Source: Pseudoalteromonas sp. R3 (lineage in GTDB: Bacteria; Pseudomonadota; Gammaproteobacteria; Enterobacterales; Alteromonadaceae). Taken from it: a DNA stretch of 64,000 nt. The position numbers and the translations under genes are program-made. This document shows, piece after piece, positions 30,724 through 40,723 of this stretch. A model generated the notes under the pieces. The model saw nothing but the letters and a program-made list of their open reading frames with translations, was not told the origin of the DNA and did no database searches. Position 1 is the first letter of the stretch. Each line of letters opens with the position of its first letter. The stretch is from contig NZ_CP034835.1 of assembly GCF_004014715.1 (NCBI RefSeq), positions 3,968,001-4,032,000 of the forward strand. Reading direction: 5' to 3'.

Positions 30724-32120
30724 GGGCGCCCCTCTTCACTGTCAGAGCTATTATTGGATGCTTGCTCGACTGCAACCAGATCTGCAACCAGTAGCTCCAT
30801 ACGGGCACTGCGTGACCCTTTTACGACCACGGTACAAACCTCATCGCGTTGTGCCAGTAATTGTACAATTGCCTGCAGCATATGCTCTCTTTGTGAGAAA
30901 TGCCGATTGGCAGTTTCAAATACATCGCTGGCATAACGGCTCAGCACACCTAATGAAAACAGCGCATCAATGCCTTTTTCTTTGGCATATTCACCCACTT
31001 CTTCGTGATACCGACGCGCCTCTTCTCCCAGCTCGCCCATATCACCTAACGCAAATACACGATAACCCGGCATGCTGGCTAACAAATCAATAGCCGCTTT
31101 GACTGAACGAACATTCGCGTTATAGCTATCATCAATGACCCGCAGCGTATCTGATACCTCGATCAGATTAACACGCCCCTTTACCTCTGCCATGGCTTCC
31201 AGCGCCAGTTTGACATCTTCCAACGTCGCACCCAGCTGCACGGTACAAGAGGCTGCTATCAGGGCATTCATAACGTTGTGCTCACCAGGTAAAGGGAGTG
31301 TGATGGTGACGCGTTGTGTACCCTGACACAGTGTAAAAGTGGCACGGCCCAGTGTATCCAGAGTGATATCTTCTACCCACAGATCAAGTTGTTGTGTCAT
31401 GGAGAATCGGCTGGTACGTTGTGTTGTCAGGCTTTGCTCCCACATCGGTGCAAAGCGACAGTCACAGTTCAACACAGCAACGCCGTTTTCTTTCAGACCG
31501 GAGAATATTTCCCCTTTGGCCTGCCCAACCCCTTCAATCGAGCCAAAACCCTCAATGTGTGCTGGTGCCACATTACAAACGACCGCAACATCTGGATTTA
31601 CCAGAGCACTGGTATAAGCAATTTCACCGATATGATTTGCGCCCAGCTCTATCACGGCGAACTCGTCGTCTTCGCTGAGGCGTAATAACGTCAGCGGTAC
31701 ACCAATGTCGTTATTGAAGTTACCAGCGGTGGCTAACACTTTGCCCAACTGCGACAAAATGGCCGCAGACATTTCTTTCACAGTGGTCTTGCCGACACTC
31801 CCTGTAATGGCTAATGTTTTTGGCGCGACCTGCCGAATCACAGCCTGACCGAGTTGCCCCAATGCCTGCCGTGTATCTTTCACCACAAACTGCACAATAT
31901 CAACGTCTACCGGATGGTCAACAATGGCGGCAATCGCGCCTTTTTGCTGCGCCTGGGCAACAAATTTGTGGCCGTCAAAATTCGGCCCTTTTAATGCCAG
32001 AAACACTTCGTTTTCGCTAATTGTGCGTGTATCTGTATTTATATTTAAAACACTGCGGTTTTGCCCGTCAAAAGGGGCCTTCAGTACATCCGCAAGCCAA
32101 GAGAGATCCATCTTGATCAT
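30717..32120 (-). CDS. murF: UDP-N-acetylmuramoyl-tripeptide--D-alanyl-D-alanine ligase
   Basis: A 467-residue Mur ligase adding D-Ala-D-Ala. It shows [22 protein letters not shown] at the UDP site, the P-loop [13 protein letters not shown] (about 104-116), [29 protein letters not shown] and [16 protein letters not shown]. The start may be the first Met or the one three codons later (MDLSWL). It overlaps murE by four bases. The last about 15 residues are an unusual Ser/Asn/Glu-rich tail. Confidence 0.96.
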   Translation of the reverse strand: MIKMDLSWLADVLKAPFDGQNRSVLNINTDTRTISENEVFLALKGPNFDGHKFVAQAQQKGAIAAIVDHPVDVDIVQFVVKDTRQALGQLGQAVIRQVAPKTLAITGSVGKTTVKEMSAAILSQLGKVLATAGNFNNDIGVPLTLLRLSEDDEFAVIELGANHIGEIAYTSALVNPDVAVVCNVAPAHIEGFGSIEGVGQAKGEIFSGLKENGVAVLNCDCRFAPMWEQSLTTQRTSRFSMTQQLDLWVEDITLDTLGRATFTLCQGTQRVTITLPLPGEHNVMNALIAASCTVQLGATLEDVKLALEAMAEVKGRVNLIEVSDTLRVIDDSYNANVRSVKAAIDLLASMPGYRVFALGDMGELGEEARRYHEEVGEYAKEKGIDALFSLGVLSRYASDVFETANRHFSQREHMLQAIVQLLAQRDEVCTVVVKGSRSARMELLVADLVAVEQASNNSSDSEEGRPC

Positions 32121-33595
32121 GCACTTTCCCCTGATAATATTTTCTGAGCCCAGCCAATATCACTAAAAGCCAGACGTTGGTTACCTATAATCTGATAGTC
32201 CTCATGCCCTTTACCGGCGATCAGAATCACACTGTGTTGATCGGCGCTCCGAATTGCGTCACGTATGGCACTCGCCCTATCAGGCTGACAAAGAGCATAC
32301 TCGGGCTTACTGAGCCCAGCCTTAATGTCTTCAATTATTGCTAATGGATCCTCACCACGCGGATTGTCACTGGTGATCACCACGGTATCTGCATATTGTT
32401 CAGCCGCCTGCGCCATTAACGCACGCTTGCCTTTGTCGCGCTCACCACCACAGCCAAATACACAAGTTACTTTGCCTGGTACATGCTGCTGCAGCGCCTG
32501 AAGCGCCAGCGCCAGCGCATCGGGTGTATGGGCATAGTCGACCACACAAGTTGGCTGCCCGACCACTTCAATTGCCTGCATTCGGCCGGTTACGGGTTGT
32601 AATTGCGCAGCCCCTTTAACCAGCTGAGTCAGTGGTATACCCTGAACCAACAATACAGCAAACGCTGCACTCAGGTTGTACAGGTTAAACTCTCCGAACA
32701 AAGGCGTGCTAACCTCGGCATCGCCCCAGCTGGTGTGCAATCTGACATGTATGCCCTGACTGTCAAACCGTGCATCACTAAAATAAACAAACTGCTGCAC
32801 AGTCTCGCTCAGCGTGACATCAGCAGGCTTGCGACCAAAGCCTATTGGATGAGCAATTTTACCTGCGCTTAGCCAATCTTGTGCCCAGGGATCGTCAATA
32901 TTCACTACCCCGTAGTTTGGCTGGCAGTCAGTAAATAGCTGTAGCTTAGCCTCGGCATAGCTTTCCATTGTGCCATGATAATCAAGATGGTCGCGGCTCA
33001 GATTGGTAAATACCGCCACATCAAACTGACACTGTGCAACCCGCCCTTGTACCAACCCATGAGACGATACTTCCATGGCAGCCAGTTGGTAGCTGTGACG
33101 CAGCTCGTTCAAAATGCGTTGCAAATCAACATGAGACGGAGTGGTATTGTTCAATGGCGTCAGCGCATCTGGAGCACCATAACCCAGCGTGCCAATCACC
33201 GCACCAGGTAAGCCACACGCACTAGCCAGGTGTGCAATCATTGCTGTCGTGGTTGACTTACCATTAGTCCCAGTAACACCTACGAGCTTCAGGATACGAC
33301 TGGGCTCACCATAAAATGTCGCCGCTAGCAGAGCTACTTTGTCTGCCAGTGCATTAATCCGTAATACTCGTTCATCTTCTACGTCGAGGGCACAGCTTGT
33401 ATCGGCCAATACCACAGCTGCGCCACGCTTTAGCGCTGCACCGACATATCGGCCACCATCTTGCTGATGACCCCTAAGTGCAATAAAGCAATCGCCCGGA
33501 CACACATCTCGGCTGTCCAGGCGTAAATTGTTAACTGATATAGCAGGGGATGACACCCCAATATTAGCCAGTGCAAGGCTCAAGTCATGTATCAT
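32117..33595 (-). CDS. murE: UDP-MurNAc-L-Ala-D-Glu:meso-diaminopimelate ligase
   Basis: About 492 residues from the preferred ATG at 33595 (MIHDLSLALANIG); a longer frame to 33643 would extend 59 bases into ftsI. P-loop GVTGTNGKSTTTAM, HVDLQRILNEL, AMEVSSHGLVQGRV and NLSRDHLDYHGTME are intact. The specificity segment reads SDNPRGEDPLAII: the DNPR motif binds meso-diaminopimelate rather than lysine, as in Gram-negative wall. It overlaps ftsI by 11 bp at the preferred start. Confidence 0.96.
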   Translation of the reverse strand: MIHDLSLALANIGVSSPAISVNNLRLDSRDVCPGDCFIALRGHQQDGGRYVGAALKRGAAVVLADTSCALDVEDERVLRINALADKVALLAATFYGEPSRILKLVGVTGTNGKSTTTAMIAHLASACGLPGAVIGTLGYGAPDALTPLNNTTPSHVDLQRILNELRHSYQLAAMEVSSHGLVQGRVAQCQFDVAVFTNLSRDHLDYHGTMESYAEAKLQLFTDCQPNYGVVNIDDPWAQDWLSAGKIAHPIGFGRKPADVTLSETVQQFVYFSDARFDSQGIHVRLHTSWGDAEVSTPLFGEFNLYNLSAAFAVLLVQGIPLTQLVKGAAQLQPVTGRMQAIEVVGQPTCVVDYAHTPDALALALQALQQHVPGKVTCVFGCGGERDKGKRALMAQAAEQYADTVVITSDNPRGEDPLAIIEDIKAGLSKPEYALCQPDRASAIRDAIRSADQHSVILIAGKGHEDYQIIGNQRLAFSDIGWAQKILSGESA

Positions 33596-35399
33596 TATCA
33601 GGCCTCGACAGATAAGCGACACGGTCTTTGTCCGGTGCCACATTTAAAATTCTCAATGCATTGGAAACGATTTCGGCAAATACCGGCCCCGCCGTATGAC
33701 CCCCATAATACACATCACCGCCGGGTTCATTGATCATCACAACCACCGCAAGACGGGGATTACTGACAGGCGCAACACCAGCAAAATAACCGACATATTC
33801 GTCGCCATACCCGCCAGCAATAGCCTTTTCCGAAGTACCGGTTTTAGCAGCAGCCCGATATCCATCGACTATGACATTCGAGGCCGTCCCGCCTTTTTCA
33901 AACACCGACTCCATCATCTCGACCACAGCCAGTGCATCTTCTTCACGGAACAGGCGCTCCCCGGGTACAGGTCCATCCTGCTTCATTATGGTCAGTGGTC
34001 GGGAAATCCCGCCGGCACCAAAGGTGGCGTACAGTCTGGCGACCTGTGCAGTACTGACTGAGACTGCATAGCCATAAGACAAAGTCGCAATTTCGAAGTC
34101 AGACCAGCGACGGTTAGGGTAAAACAGGCCCGAACTTTCACCAATCATCATAGTACCCGTATCTTCGCCAAACCCAACCTGCTGATACAGGCCAACAAAA
34201 TATTCTTTAGGCAGCATCTGGCTGATTTTAGCCACCCCCATATTGCTGGAAATCTTAAGGATTTCGCGCAGTGTCATTTCCCCATGATTACGCTCGTCTT
34301 TGACCAGACCGCCATTAAGACGCATCCAGCCCGGATAGGTATCTATGGTGTCATCCGCCTGGATCACGCCATGGTCTAACCCGGCCAATACAGCCAGTGG
34401 CTTAAGCGTTGAACCCGGCTCAAACAGATCGGTTATGGCGCGGTTGCGGCGTTTATACGGCGCCGCATCACTCATATCATTGGGGTTGAAGCTTGGACTA
34501 TTAACCATGGCCAAAATTTCGCCGGTGTGTACATCGACTACCATCGCCGAGCCAGACGTTGCCTGATAAGTCAGTACTGCCGACTTCAGGGCCTGATAAG
34601 CAATAGCCTGGATCCGTAAGTCAATACTCAGGTGTACATCTTCTGGCTCTACGCGTTCCTCTTCGGCCAAAACCTGAACCTCGCGCCCCTGTGCATCCTT
34701 ACGTATAGTGCGACGGCCTTCAGTACCAGTCATAGCCTTATCGTAAAGCTTTTCAATGCCTTCGATGCCAATGCCATCAATATTAGTGACGCCCAATACA
34801 TGGGCTGTGACTTCCCCATTGGGGTAATAACGTTTCGACTCGTCGAGTAAGTGGATCCCGGGAAGGCGCATCTGACGAATATAGTTGGCCACCGCAGGCG
34901 TGACCTGACGCTTTAAATACACAAAGCGACGCTTAGGATTGTCGCGCAGGCGTTTATCTATCTTTTCTTGTTTGATTTGCAGTACATCTGCCAGTTCCCG
35001 CCAACGCACTTCGTCCCGATAAAAAGCGTGTTTACGAGCACTCAACTCTGCTGCGTTGTCGGCTAGTGCCTGAGTATCTTCACCATTACGGCGGGCTTTT
35101 CTCAGCACCTTTTTCGATAATGCCTTATCCAGCGCCTTAGGATCTGCATAAACACTGACCACAGGCACACTGACCGCCAGTTCCTTGCCATTGCGATCGA
35201 AGATCATCCCACGTTGTACCCGCACAGTCTCAACCCGTACGGTGCGCTTGGCATTTTCAGAACGTGCTTTATCAGGCTCAATCACCTGCAAATAGGCGGC
35301 ACGCGCGATCAGTGCGGCAAATACCAACACCAGCATCACGCTAACCAACGCAAAACGCCAGCTGATTAAATTGACTGTGGTCTTTTTCGCCGGGCTCAT
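33585..35399 (-). CDS. ftsI: Peptidoglycan D,D-transpeptidase FtsI (PBP3)
   Basis: A 604-residue class B penicillin-binding protein. One N-terminal membrane anchor (about 15-38) is followed by the pedestal domain (VQRGMIFDRNGKELA) and the transpeptidase domain with the SxxK serine in EPGSTLKP (about residue 331), the SxN motif (SSNMG) and KTG in AAKTGTSEKA (about 522). It crosslinks septal peptidoglycan made by FtsW. It overlaps ftsL by four bases. Confidence 0.97.
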   Translation of the reverse strand: MSPAKKTTVNLISWRFALVSVMLVLVFAALIARAAYLQVIEPDKARSENAKRTVRVETVRVQRGMIFDRNGKELAVSVPVVSVYADPKALDKALSKKVLRKARRNGEDTQALADNAAELSARKHAFYRDEVRWRELADVLQIKQEKIDKRLRDNPKRRFVYLKRQVTPAVANYIRQMRLPGIHLLDESKRYYPNGEVTAHVLGVTNIDGIGIEGIEKLYDKAMTGTEGRRTIRKDAQGREVQVLAEEERVEPEDVHLSIDLRIQAIAYQALKSAVLTYQATSGSAMVVDVHTGEILAMVNSPSFNPNDMSDAAPYKRRNRAITDLFEPGSTLKPLAVLAGLDHGVIQADDTIDTYPGWMRLNGGLVKDERNHGEMTLREILKISSNMGVAKISQMLPKEYFVGLYQQVGFGEDTGTMMIGESSGLFYPNRRWSDFEIATLSYGYAVSVSTAQVARLYATFGAGGISRPLTIMKQDGPVPGERLFREEDALAVVEMMESVFEKGGTASNVIVDGYRAAAKTGTSEKAIAGGYGDEYVGYFAGVAPVSNPRLAVVVMINEPGGDVYYGGHTAGPVFAEIVSNALRILNVAPDKDRVAYLSRPDNDT

Positions 35400-35716
35400 G
35401 GTAGTACGATCACCTGTTCTTCTTTACTGGTTGGTCGCTTCATCTGCAACTGGGTTCTGGCCACTTCTTCAATTCGTGCATGTTGCGAGTAAAACTCCTC
35501 TTCAACTAACAAGTAGCGCCATTCCAGATCCAGTTCATCTCGTTTTTGTAATAATTTATCCTGTTCAATCAGTTGCTGGCGGGTTAGGTGGGTCACCTGC
35601 ACCACCGCAAGTGCCGATCCTAAGGTCAATGCCAGCAACAAAAACGTCAGCTTGTTGGCCAGTAACAACTGGCACATTTCTAAAAATAATTTGGGCTGAC
35701 GCTGATGCTTTTTCAT
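35396..35716 (-). CDS. ftsL: Cell division protein FtsL
   Basis: A 106-residue bitopic protein: basic cytoplasmic N-terminus (MKKHQRQPK), one transmembrane helix (about 18-40), then a periplasmic leucine-rich coiled coil (VTHLTRQQLIEQDKLLQKRDELDLEWRYLLVEE) and conserved RIEEVARTQLQMKRP. It pairs with FtsB and FtsQ to activate FtsWI. Sequence is poorly conserved in this family; position between rsmH and ftsI plus topology give the call. The stop of rsmH and its ATG share one base. Confidence 0.93.
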   Translation of the reverse strand: MKKHQRQPKLFLEMCQLLLANKLTFLLLALTLGSALAVVQVTHLTRQQLIEQDKLLQKRDELDLEWRYLLVEEEFYSQHARIEEVARTQLQMKRPTSKEEQVIVLP

Positions 35717-36651
35717 TACAGTTTCTCAGCAATTCTCAGCACTGAGCTACGCGCTCGTGGATTTGCATCAATTTCTGCCTGACTCGGCTTGATGGCTTTG
35801 CCTACAGCCTTCAACGTCAGATTTTGTTTAAGCTGTGCATCAGTGAGGGGTAAACCGCGTGGCACAGCCTCACCTTTACTTTGTTTTTTAATAAATTGCT
35901 TAACGATGCGATCTTCCAGCGAATGAAACGAGATCACCACCAGGCGCCCACCCGGTTTTAATACCGTCAATGCAGCCTGCAATGCTGTCTGGATCTCTTC
36001 CAGCTCACTGTTTATATAAATACGAATCGCCTGAAAGGTGCGGGTAGCAGGGTGCTTATGCTTGTCTTTTACCGGCACAGCTTCATCAATCAGATCCGCC
36101 AGTTGCTTGGTTGACGTGATCTCAGTGTGGGCTCGGGTTTCTATGATTTTGGTGGCAATACGACGGGCAAATTTTTCCTCGCCATATTTTTTGATCACAA
36201 ACACCATGTCTTCCAGCTCGGCTTCCGCTAACCACTGTGCGGCGCTGCGCCCTGCTGTGGGGTTCATGCGCATATCCAGCGGACCATCTTTCATAAAGCT
36301 AAAGCCACGCTCGGCATCATCAAGCTGCGGTGAAGAAACGCCGATATCCAGCAAAATGCCATCAACCTGCCCCAGCAGACCGGCATCACGGGCAACGCTC
36401 TCAATGTGAGAGAAGCGATTGTGGGCAATACTAAAACGCGGATCATCAGCAAATTTCTGCGCTGCGGCAATCGCATGCGGGTCCTGATCAATGGCCTGCA
36501 ATTTGCCTTGTGCGCTCAGTCGCTTGAGTATTTCACCCGAGTGACCACCGCGGCCGAATGTGCCATCGATATAAGTGCCATCAGGTTGGATATTCAATGC
36601 ATCCAGCGTTTCAGCCATCAGCACTGAAATATGTTGCCATTCTGTCGCCAT
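35716..36651 (-). CDS. rsmH: 16S rRNA (cytosine(1402)-N4)-methyltransferase RsmH
   Basis: A 311-residue SAM-dependent methyltransferase of the MraW family. It begins [17 protein letters not shown], with the SAM loop [14 protein letters not shown] (about 29-42), [18 protein letters not shown] (about 101-118), [13 protein letters not shown] and the catalytic-region [16 protein letters not shown]. It makes m4C1402 in the ribosomal P site. It is 21 bp downstream of mraZ. Confidence 0.97.
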   Translation of the reverse strand: MATEWQHISVLMAETLDALNIQPDGTYIDGTFGRGGHSGEILKRLSAQGKLQAIDQDPHAIAAAQKFADDPRFSIAHNRFSHIESVARDAGLLGQVDGILLDIGVSSPQLDDAERGFSFMKDGPLDMRMNPTAGRSAAQWLAEAELEDMVFVIKKYGEEKFARRIATKIIETRAHTEITSTKQLADLIDEAVPVKDKHKHPATRTFQAIRIYINSELEEIQTALQAALTVLKPGGRLVVISFHSLEDRIVKQFIKKQSKGEAVPRGLPLTDAQLKQNLTLKAVGKAIKPSQAEIDANPRARSSVLRIAEKL

Positions 36652-36672
36652 AAAATTTGGTTTTCACCCCAG

Positions 36673-37131
36673 TTATAAAGAAAAGTCGTCAAGCTCAGGG
36701 CACGCTTCCACGTCACCACTGCGCTCAATCTCAGTATCGGCCTGCATTTGTTCATACCAGCGCGCTTCGTCCCAAATCTCAAACTTATTGAGCAGTCCGA
36801 CCAGCATTAGCTTTTTGCCAAGGCCAGCATGAGCACGAAGCGTGGGCGCCAGTAAAATGCGACCATTTTTGTCCAGCTGGTATTCTTCCGCATGCCCTAA
36901 AAGCATGCGCTGCCAGCGTCGGACTCTGGGGTTGGTGTTGGATAGCCGTTGTAATCTGGATTCAATTTCGCGCCACTCAGAAAGTGGATACAGCCACAGG
37001 CATGGTTCGTTGATCGCAATAGTGCAAATCACAGCGCCCTGTTCTTCAGACAGCAGTGGCTGGCGATACCGAGTTGGTATCGAAAAGCGCCCTTTGTCAT
37101 CGAGGCTCAATGAGCTTGCGCCGCGGAACAT
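36673..37131 (-). CDS. mraZ: Transcriptional regulator MraZ
   Basis: A 152-residue protein with two tandem SpoVT-AbrB-like swapped-hairpin domains. Each has the DxxGR core: LDDKGRFSIPTRYR (residues 10-23) and LDKNGRILLAPTLRAHAGL (about 86-104). MraZ forms a ring-shaped oligomer that binds repeated GTGGG boxes and represses the mra promoter in enterobacteria. Four such boxes lie in its own leader. First gene of the dcw cluster. Confidence 0.96.
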   Translation of the reverse strand: MFRGASSLSLDDKGRFSIPTRYRQPLLSEEQGAVICTIAINEPCLWLYPLSEWREIESRLQRLSNTNPRVRRWQRMLLGHAEEYQLDKNGRILLAPTLRAHAGLGKKLMLVGLLNKFEIWDEARWYEQMQADTEIERSGDVEACPELDDFSL

Positions 37132-37165
37132 ACTTACCCGCTTGGCCTGCTACGATAAACGAATC

Positions 37166-37205
37166 TTTGATCCAATTTGATCCACTCTAACCCACATTTT
37201 CCCAC
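37166..37205 (-). promoter_or_regulatory. MraZ operator: four 10-bp tandem boxes
   Basis: On the minus strand the region divides into four 10-mers: GTGGGAAAAT, GTGGGTTAGA, GTGGATCAAA, TTGGATCAAA. The spacing is exactly one helical turn, matching the direct TGGG-type repeats bound by MraZ. They lie between the predicted mra promoter and the mraZ ATG. Confidence 0.78.
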
Positions 37206-37214
37206 AGGATGACA

Positions 37215-37243
37215 GTCTAGGGCTTGACAAGCCTTTTTGTCAA
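37215..37243 (-). promoter_or_regulatory. Predicted mra (dcw) promoter
   Basis: Minus-strand TTGACA (37243-37238), an 18-base spacer and TAGACT as -10. The -35 is part of a perfect inverted repeat CTTGACAA...TTGTCAAG (37223-37244). Transcription would start just upstream of the MraZ boxes. Confidence 0.55.
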
Positions 37244-37313
37244 GTTGGATCACTCACCTTGACTGGCCTACAGGCCAGAAAAATCGCGGGTTTTACGGAA
37301 CTCCATGAAATCG

Positions 37314-37333
37314 GTGGGAAAATGTGGGCAGAC
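37314..37333 (+). promoter_or_regulatory. Second, inverted MraZ-type box pair
   Basis: The plus strand reads GTGGGAAAATGTGGGCAGAC. Its first 15 bases equal the minus-strand operator core at 37191-37205. It faces the GGDEF-EAL gene rather than mraZ. Confidence 0.5.
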
Positions 37334-37572
37334 TAATAATTCGAGATCTTTTGACCAAAAAACGTACCTAATTTGACTACTGTAGAATATTTCATTCATG
37401 AGATTTTTACGCCAGATGGTGTTACCAAAAGGCCGAAAATTTAATAACTCTCGACTAGTATTTAGGTTAAACGGGTTGGTTAAAGCGCGCTGCGCTTGTA
37501 TCATGCCGCCACCTCATAACCAGGCGAGTTTGTATTATTAAAGAAATATCAATAAAACAGCGATTTTACCGA

Positions 37573-40569
37573 TTGATGCTAGTGCTCAGTCTGCCTGGGT
37601 TTTTATTGATCCTGGCTCTGCTATTTGCACAGCGAAGCAATATGCTACAGATGCAGGAACAACAAGCGTTAATGTATGCCAACCAAGTTGCCACACTGCA
37701 ACATGCTGAAATTGCCTCAACACAACGATTGCTGCAGCAATTAGCCTATCAGCCAAGAGAGTTGCAACACCAGCCAGGCGTATGTCCACAGCTGCTATCG
37801 AGTGCACAGCATCTGTCACCCAGCTTTGCTAATTTTGGCCTGGCTACGCCGGATGGTAATGTCACCTGCTCGCTATCTCGAATATCAGGTCCGATTTCGA
37901 TTGCCGATCGCCCCTACTTTCAGCAAGCGATCGATGAAGGCACATTCAGCATTGGTGAGTACCAGCATGACAGAAGTATTAACAGTGCAACACTCAATTT
38001 TGCTCACCCCGTCTATCAGGACGGACAGCTTGCCATGGTGATCATTGCCGTCAAACGCCTGTCGCACTGGAGCCGCTCGCTATCCAGGCTGACGCTGCCG
38101 CAGGGTACACGTGTGATGGTGGCCGATCATACCCGCGCGATTGTCGCAGAATACCCTTACAGCAACGCGCCTTTAGGCAGAGCCGTTAGCGAAGACTGGC
38201 CCGAAGACCTGAATGAACAGGCGGTGCTGCTCAATGATGCTAACGGTCATCACCATGTTTACATTCGTCTGCCTTTGCTTGCAGCACGAGGTGAGCTGGC
38301 TATTTATTTCGCTTTCCCCTTTGAAGATGCCTGGCAACAAACACAGCGCCACTTCGCCTTGGTTTTAAGTAGCTTTTTTATCTTGTTGTGCCTGCTTATC
38401 TGGCTGGCCCGCTACCGCCTGCACAAAACTCTGTTACAACCACTGACACAGTTCCGACAGGCCATTGCCGCGCTCGCGCAGGGGCGCACACTGGATCTCA
38501 CCAGCCATACTATGCCTCAGGAGCTGGCCGTACTGGGCGAGCATTTTGAAAACATGGCCAACGTACGCCTGCAAACCGAGCAGCAATTAACGCATAAACA
38601 TACTGAACTACAAACCTTGCTGTCGGCACTACCCGATAGTTACTTACGCGTTGATGCTCAGGGCCAGGTGCTTGCCAAGCATGGCGTACTAGTGCAGCAG
38701 GGCAATACACTGAGTGAGCTATTTCCCCATCATATTCATAAACGGATCCGTGTTGCACTGACACTACTCAAAGAGCAGTCCCACCTGTTACTTGAATACA
38801 CACAGGGCGAAAACCAGCAGGGCTATGAAGTCAGAGTTCAGGGCATGAGCCATGCTGAAGAGGCCGTCATTGTTATCCGAGATATCAGCCATCGCAAGCA
38901 ACAGGAAGAAGCACTGAATCTGGCAGCACTGGTTTATAACAACTCAAGTGAAGGCATGGTGATCACGGATGCCCATGGTTATATCCTCGATGTGAATCGC
39001 GCCTTTACTGAGGTAACAGGGTTCTCTGCACACGAGGCAATAGGCAAAACCACCGCAATCCTGAATTCAGGCAAACACGATCGTGCCTTTTACCGCCAAA
39101 TGTGGCACGCATTAAGTGATACCGGACGCTGGCAGGGCGAAATTATTAACCAGAGAAAAAATGGAGAACTGTATACTGAATGGCTGACTATAGATACCGT
39201 CTATGATGAACAACAGGAAGCCTATCGCAGAGTCGCGATTTTCACCGATATAACCGACAATAAACTCAAAGATGAGCAACTTTGGCGACAAAGTCACTAT
39301 GACTCATTAACCGATCTGCCCAACCGGACCAGTCTTAAAAAGCACCTCAATAATCTGCTGGCTGAGCCAGGAAAGCAACTAGCCATACTGTTAATGGACA
39401 TTGACCATTTTAAGGATATCAACGACACCCTGGGGCACTACTACGGCGATCAACTACTCACCCTGGTAGCCAGAGCATTGCAATCACTTGAGCAAACCGG
39501 CGTCACTCTTTCGCGGATCGGCGGTGATGAATTTGTCATCATTTGTGAGCACTGCAATAGTGAGGCAAAAGCCATCGCCCTGGCAGAGCGGGTTCAGCAA
39601 GTATTTAAACAGGACTTTGTTTTGGATGGAGAGTCCTGCCATGTGGGTGCCAGCATTGGCATTGCACTGAGCCCCCGTGATGGTGACAGTAGTGAGTCAT
39701 TGCTAAAAGCAGCCGATCAGGCCATGTATAGAGCCAAAGATCAGGGCCGTAACGGATACGCGTGTTTCGACTCGACTTTACGTCAGCAGAGCGAGCAGCG
39801 CCTGTTGATGCTCAGAGATATGCGCCAGGCGCTATCTGACGAACAGTTTGTGATGTACTACCAGCCCATTGTAACCATGCAAGATCAACAGATCCATAAA
39901 GCCGAAGCCCTGATCCGCTGGCAGCATCCCGATAAAGGCATGATCAGCCCCGGCCACTTTATCCCACTCGCGGAAGAAACTCAGCTGATCCATCAACTGG
40001 GAGAGTTTGCCTTCCAACAAACTCTGCAAACACTCAGCCGCCTGCAACAACGTCATGGTGCGTTCCAGATCAGTCTGAACGTATCGCCGGTGCAGTTCAA
40101 CGCCAAGCACACCAGCCTGCTGAAGTGGCAAGAACAGCTCCACAACGCCAATTTGCAACCCGAAGACGTGGTCATTGAAATCACTGAAGGCCTGATGATG
40201 CAAGGAGAAGGCCGCAGTCAGGCACGGCTTGGTCAGCTTATCCAGCAAGGCTTTTCGGTCGCGCTGGATGACTTTGGCACCGGCTATTCATCGCTGGCGT
40301 ATCTTAAGCAAATGGACACCGACTTTATCAAAATAGACAAACGCTTTGTTGACGGCATAGAACACAACGAAGACGACCTGGTGCTGTGTGAAACCATGAT
40401 CATGATGGCGCATCAGCTAGGTCTTAAGGTCATTGCCGAAGGCATAGAAACCGCCACGCAACATGAACTACTCAAGCAAGCAGGCTGTGACTATGGCCAG
40501 GGATACTTTTACGCCAAGCCTATGAGCCAGGCAGATTTGGAGGCTTTGTTGTTAGATAAATCACAGTAG
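37573..40569 (+). CDS. Membrane sensor with CACHE-like, HAMP, PAS, GGDEF and EAL domains
   Basis: A 998-residue c-di-GMP signalling protein. Order: transmembrane helix (about 3-20), periplasmic CACHE-like sensor with a PxxADRPYFQ-type segment (SIADRPYFQQAIDEG), second helix (about 260-282), HAMP, a weak PAS, a clear PAS/PAC (about 450-570), then GGDEF with intact RIGGDEF (about 647-653) and EAL with intact AEALIRW (about 777-783), plus DDFGTGYSSLAYLK. Both catalytic halves look competent. The start is uncertain: TTG 37573 or ATG 37576. The frame is open back to 37471 and encodes basic residues (KQRFYR) just before helix 1 without a canonical start. Confidence 0.9.
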   Translation: MMLVLSLPGFLLILALLFAQRSNMLQMQEQQALMYANQVATLQHAEIASTQRLLQQLAYQPRELQHQPGVCPQLLSSAQHLSPSFANFGLATPDGNVTCSLSRISGPISIADRPYFQQAIDEGTFSIGEYQHDRSINSATLNFAHPVYQDGQLAMVIIAVKRLSHWSRSLSRLTLPQGTRVMVADHTRAIVAEYPYSNAPLGRAVSEDWPEDLNEQAVLLNDANGHHHVYIRLPLLAARGELAIYFAFPFEDAWQQTQRHFALVLSSFFILLCLLIWLARYRLHKTLLQPLTQFRQAIAALAQGRTLDLTSHTMPQELAVLGEHFENMANVRLQTEQQLTHKHTELQTLLSALPDSYLRVDAQGQVLAKHGVLVQQGNTLSELFPHHIHKRIRVALTLLKEQSHLLLEYTQGENQQGYEVRVQGMSHAEEAVIVIRDISHRKQQEEALNLAALVYNNSSEGMVITDAHGYILDVNRAFTEVTGFSAHEAIGKTTAILNSGKHDRAFYRQMWHALSDTGRWQGEIINQRKNGELYTEWLTIDTVYDEQQEAYRRVAIFTDITDNKLKDEQLWRQSHYDSLTDLPNRTSLKKHLNNLLAEPGKQLAILLMDIDHFKDINDTLGHYYGDQLLTLVARALQSLEQTGVTLSRIGGDEFVIICEHCNSEAKAIALAERVQQVFKQDFVLDGESCHVGASIGIALSPRDGDSSESLLKAADQAMYRAKDQGRNGYACFDSTLRQQSEQRLLMLRDMRQALSDEQFVMYYQPIVTMQDQQIHKAEALIRWQHPDKGMISPGHFIPLAEETQLIHQLGEFAFQQTLQTLSRLQQRHGAFQISLNVSPVQFNAKHTSLLKWQEQLHNANLQPEDVVIEITEGLMMQGEGRSQARLGQLIQQGFSVALDDFGTGYSSLAYLKQMDTDFIKIDKRFVDGIEHNEDDLVLCETMIMMAHQLGLKVIAEGIETATQHELLKQAGCDYGQGYFYAKPMSQADLEALLLDKSQ

Positions 40570-40632
40570 CTGAAATAAGTTGCGCTACTGTAACCCATTT
40601 TAAAGCGCATCCGAGAGGGCCTTGTTTTCGGT

Positions 40633-40665
40633 AAAACAAAAAAGGCCACTGCACTGCAGTGGCCT
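40633..40665 (-). terminator. Terminator of the alkaline phosphatase gene
   Basis: Minus strand: AGGCCACTG, five-base loop, CAGTGGCCT, then a T6 run. It lies 59 bases after the stop at 40724 and just after the convergent GGDEF-EAL gene. Confidence 0.85.
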
Positions 40666-40723
40666 AACAAGATCTCCAGATCTTACATGTTTGTTATTAT
40701 GGATTATCCTTAAAAGTTAGTAC

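Larger units (their letters stand above)
37132..37572. other. Divergent regulatory region between mraZ and the GGDEF-EAL gene
   Basis: About 440 bases without a convincing gene. It holds the mra promoter, four minus-strand MraZ-type boxes (37166-37205), a CTTGACAA/TTGTCAAG hairpin (37223-37244) and an inverted copy of two boxes on the plus strand (37314-37333). The remainder toward 37572 is AT-rich; no ribosome-binding site is obvious before the plus-strand gene. Confidence 0.6.
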
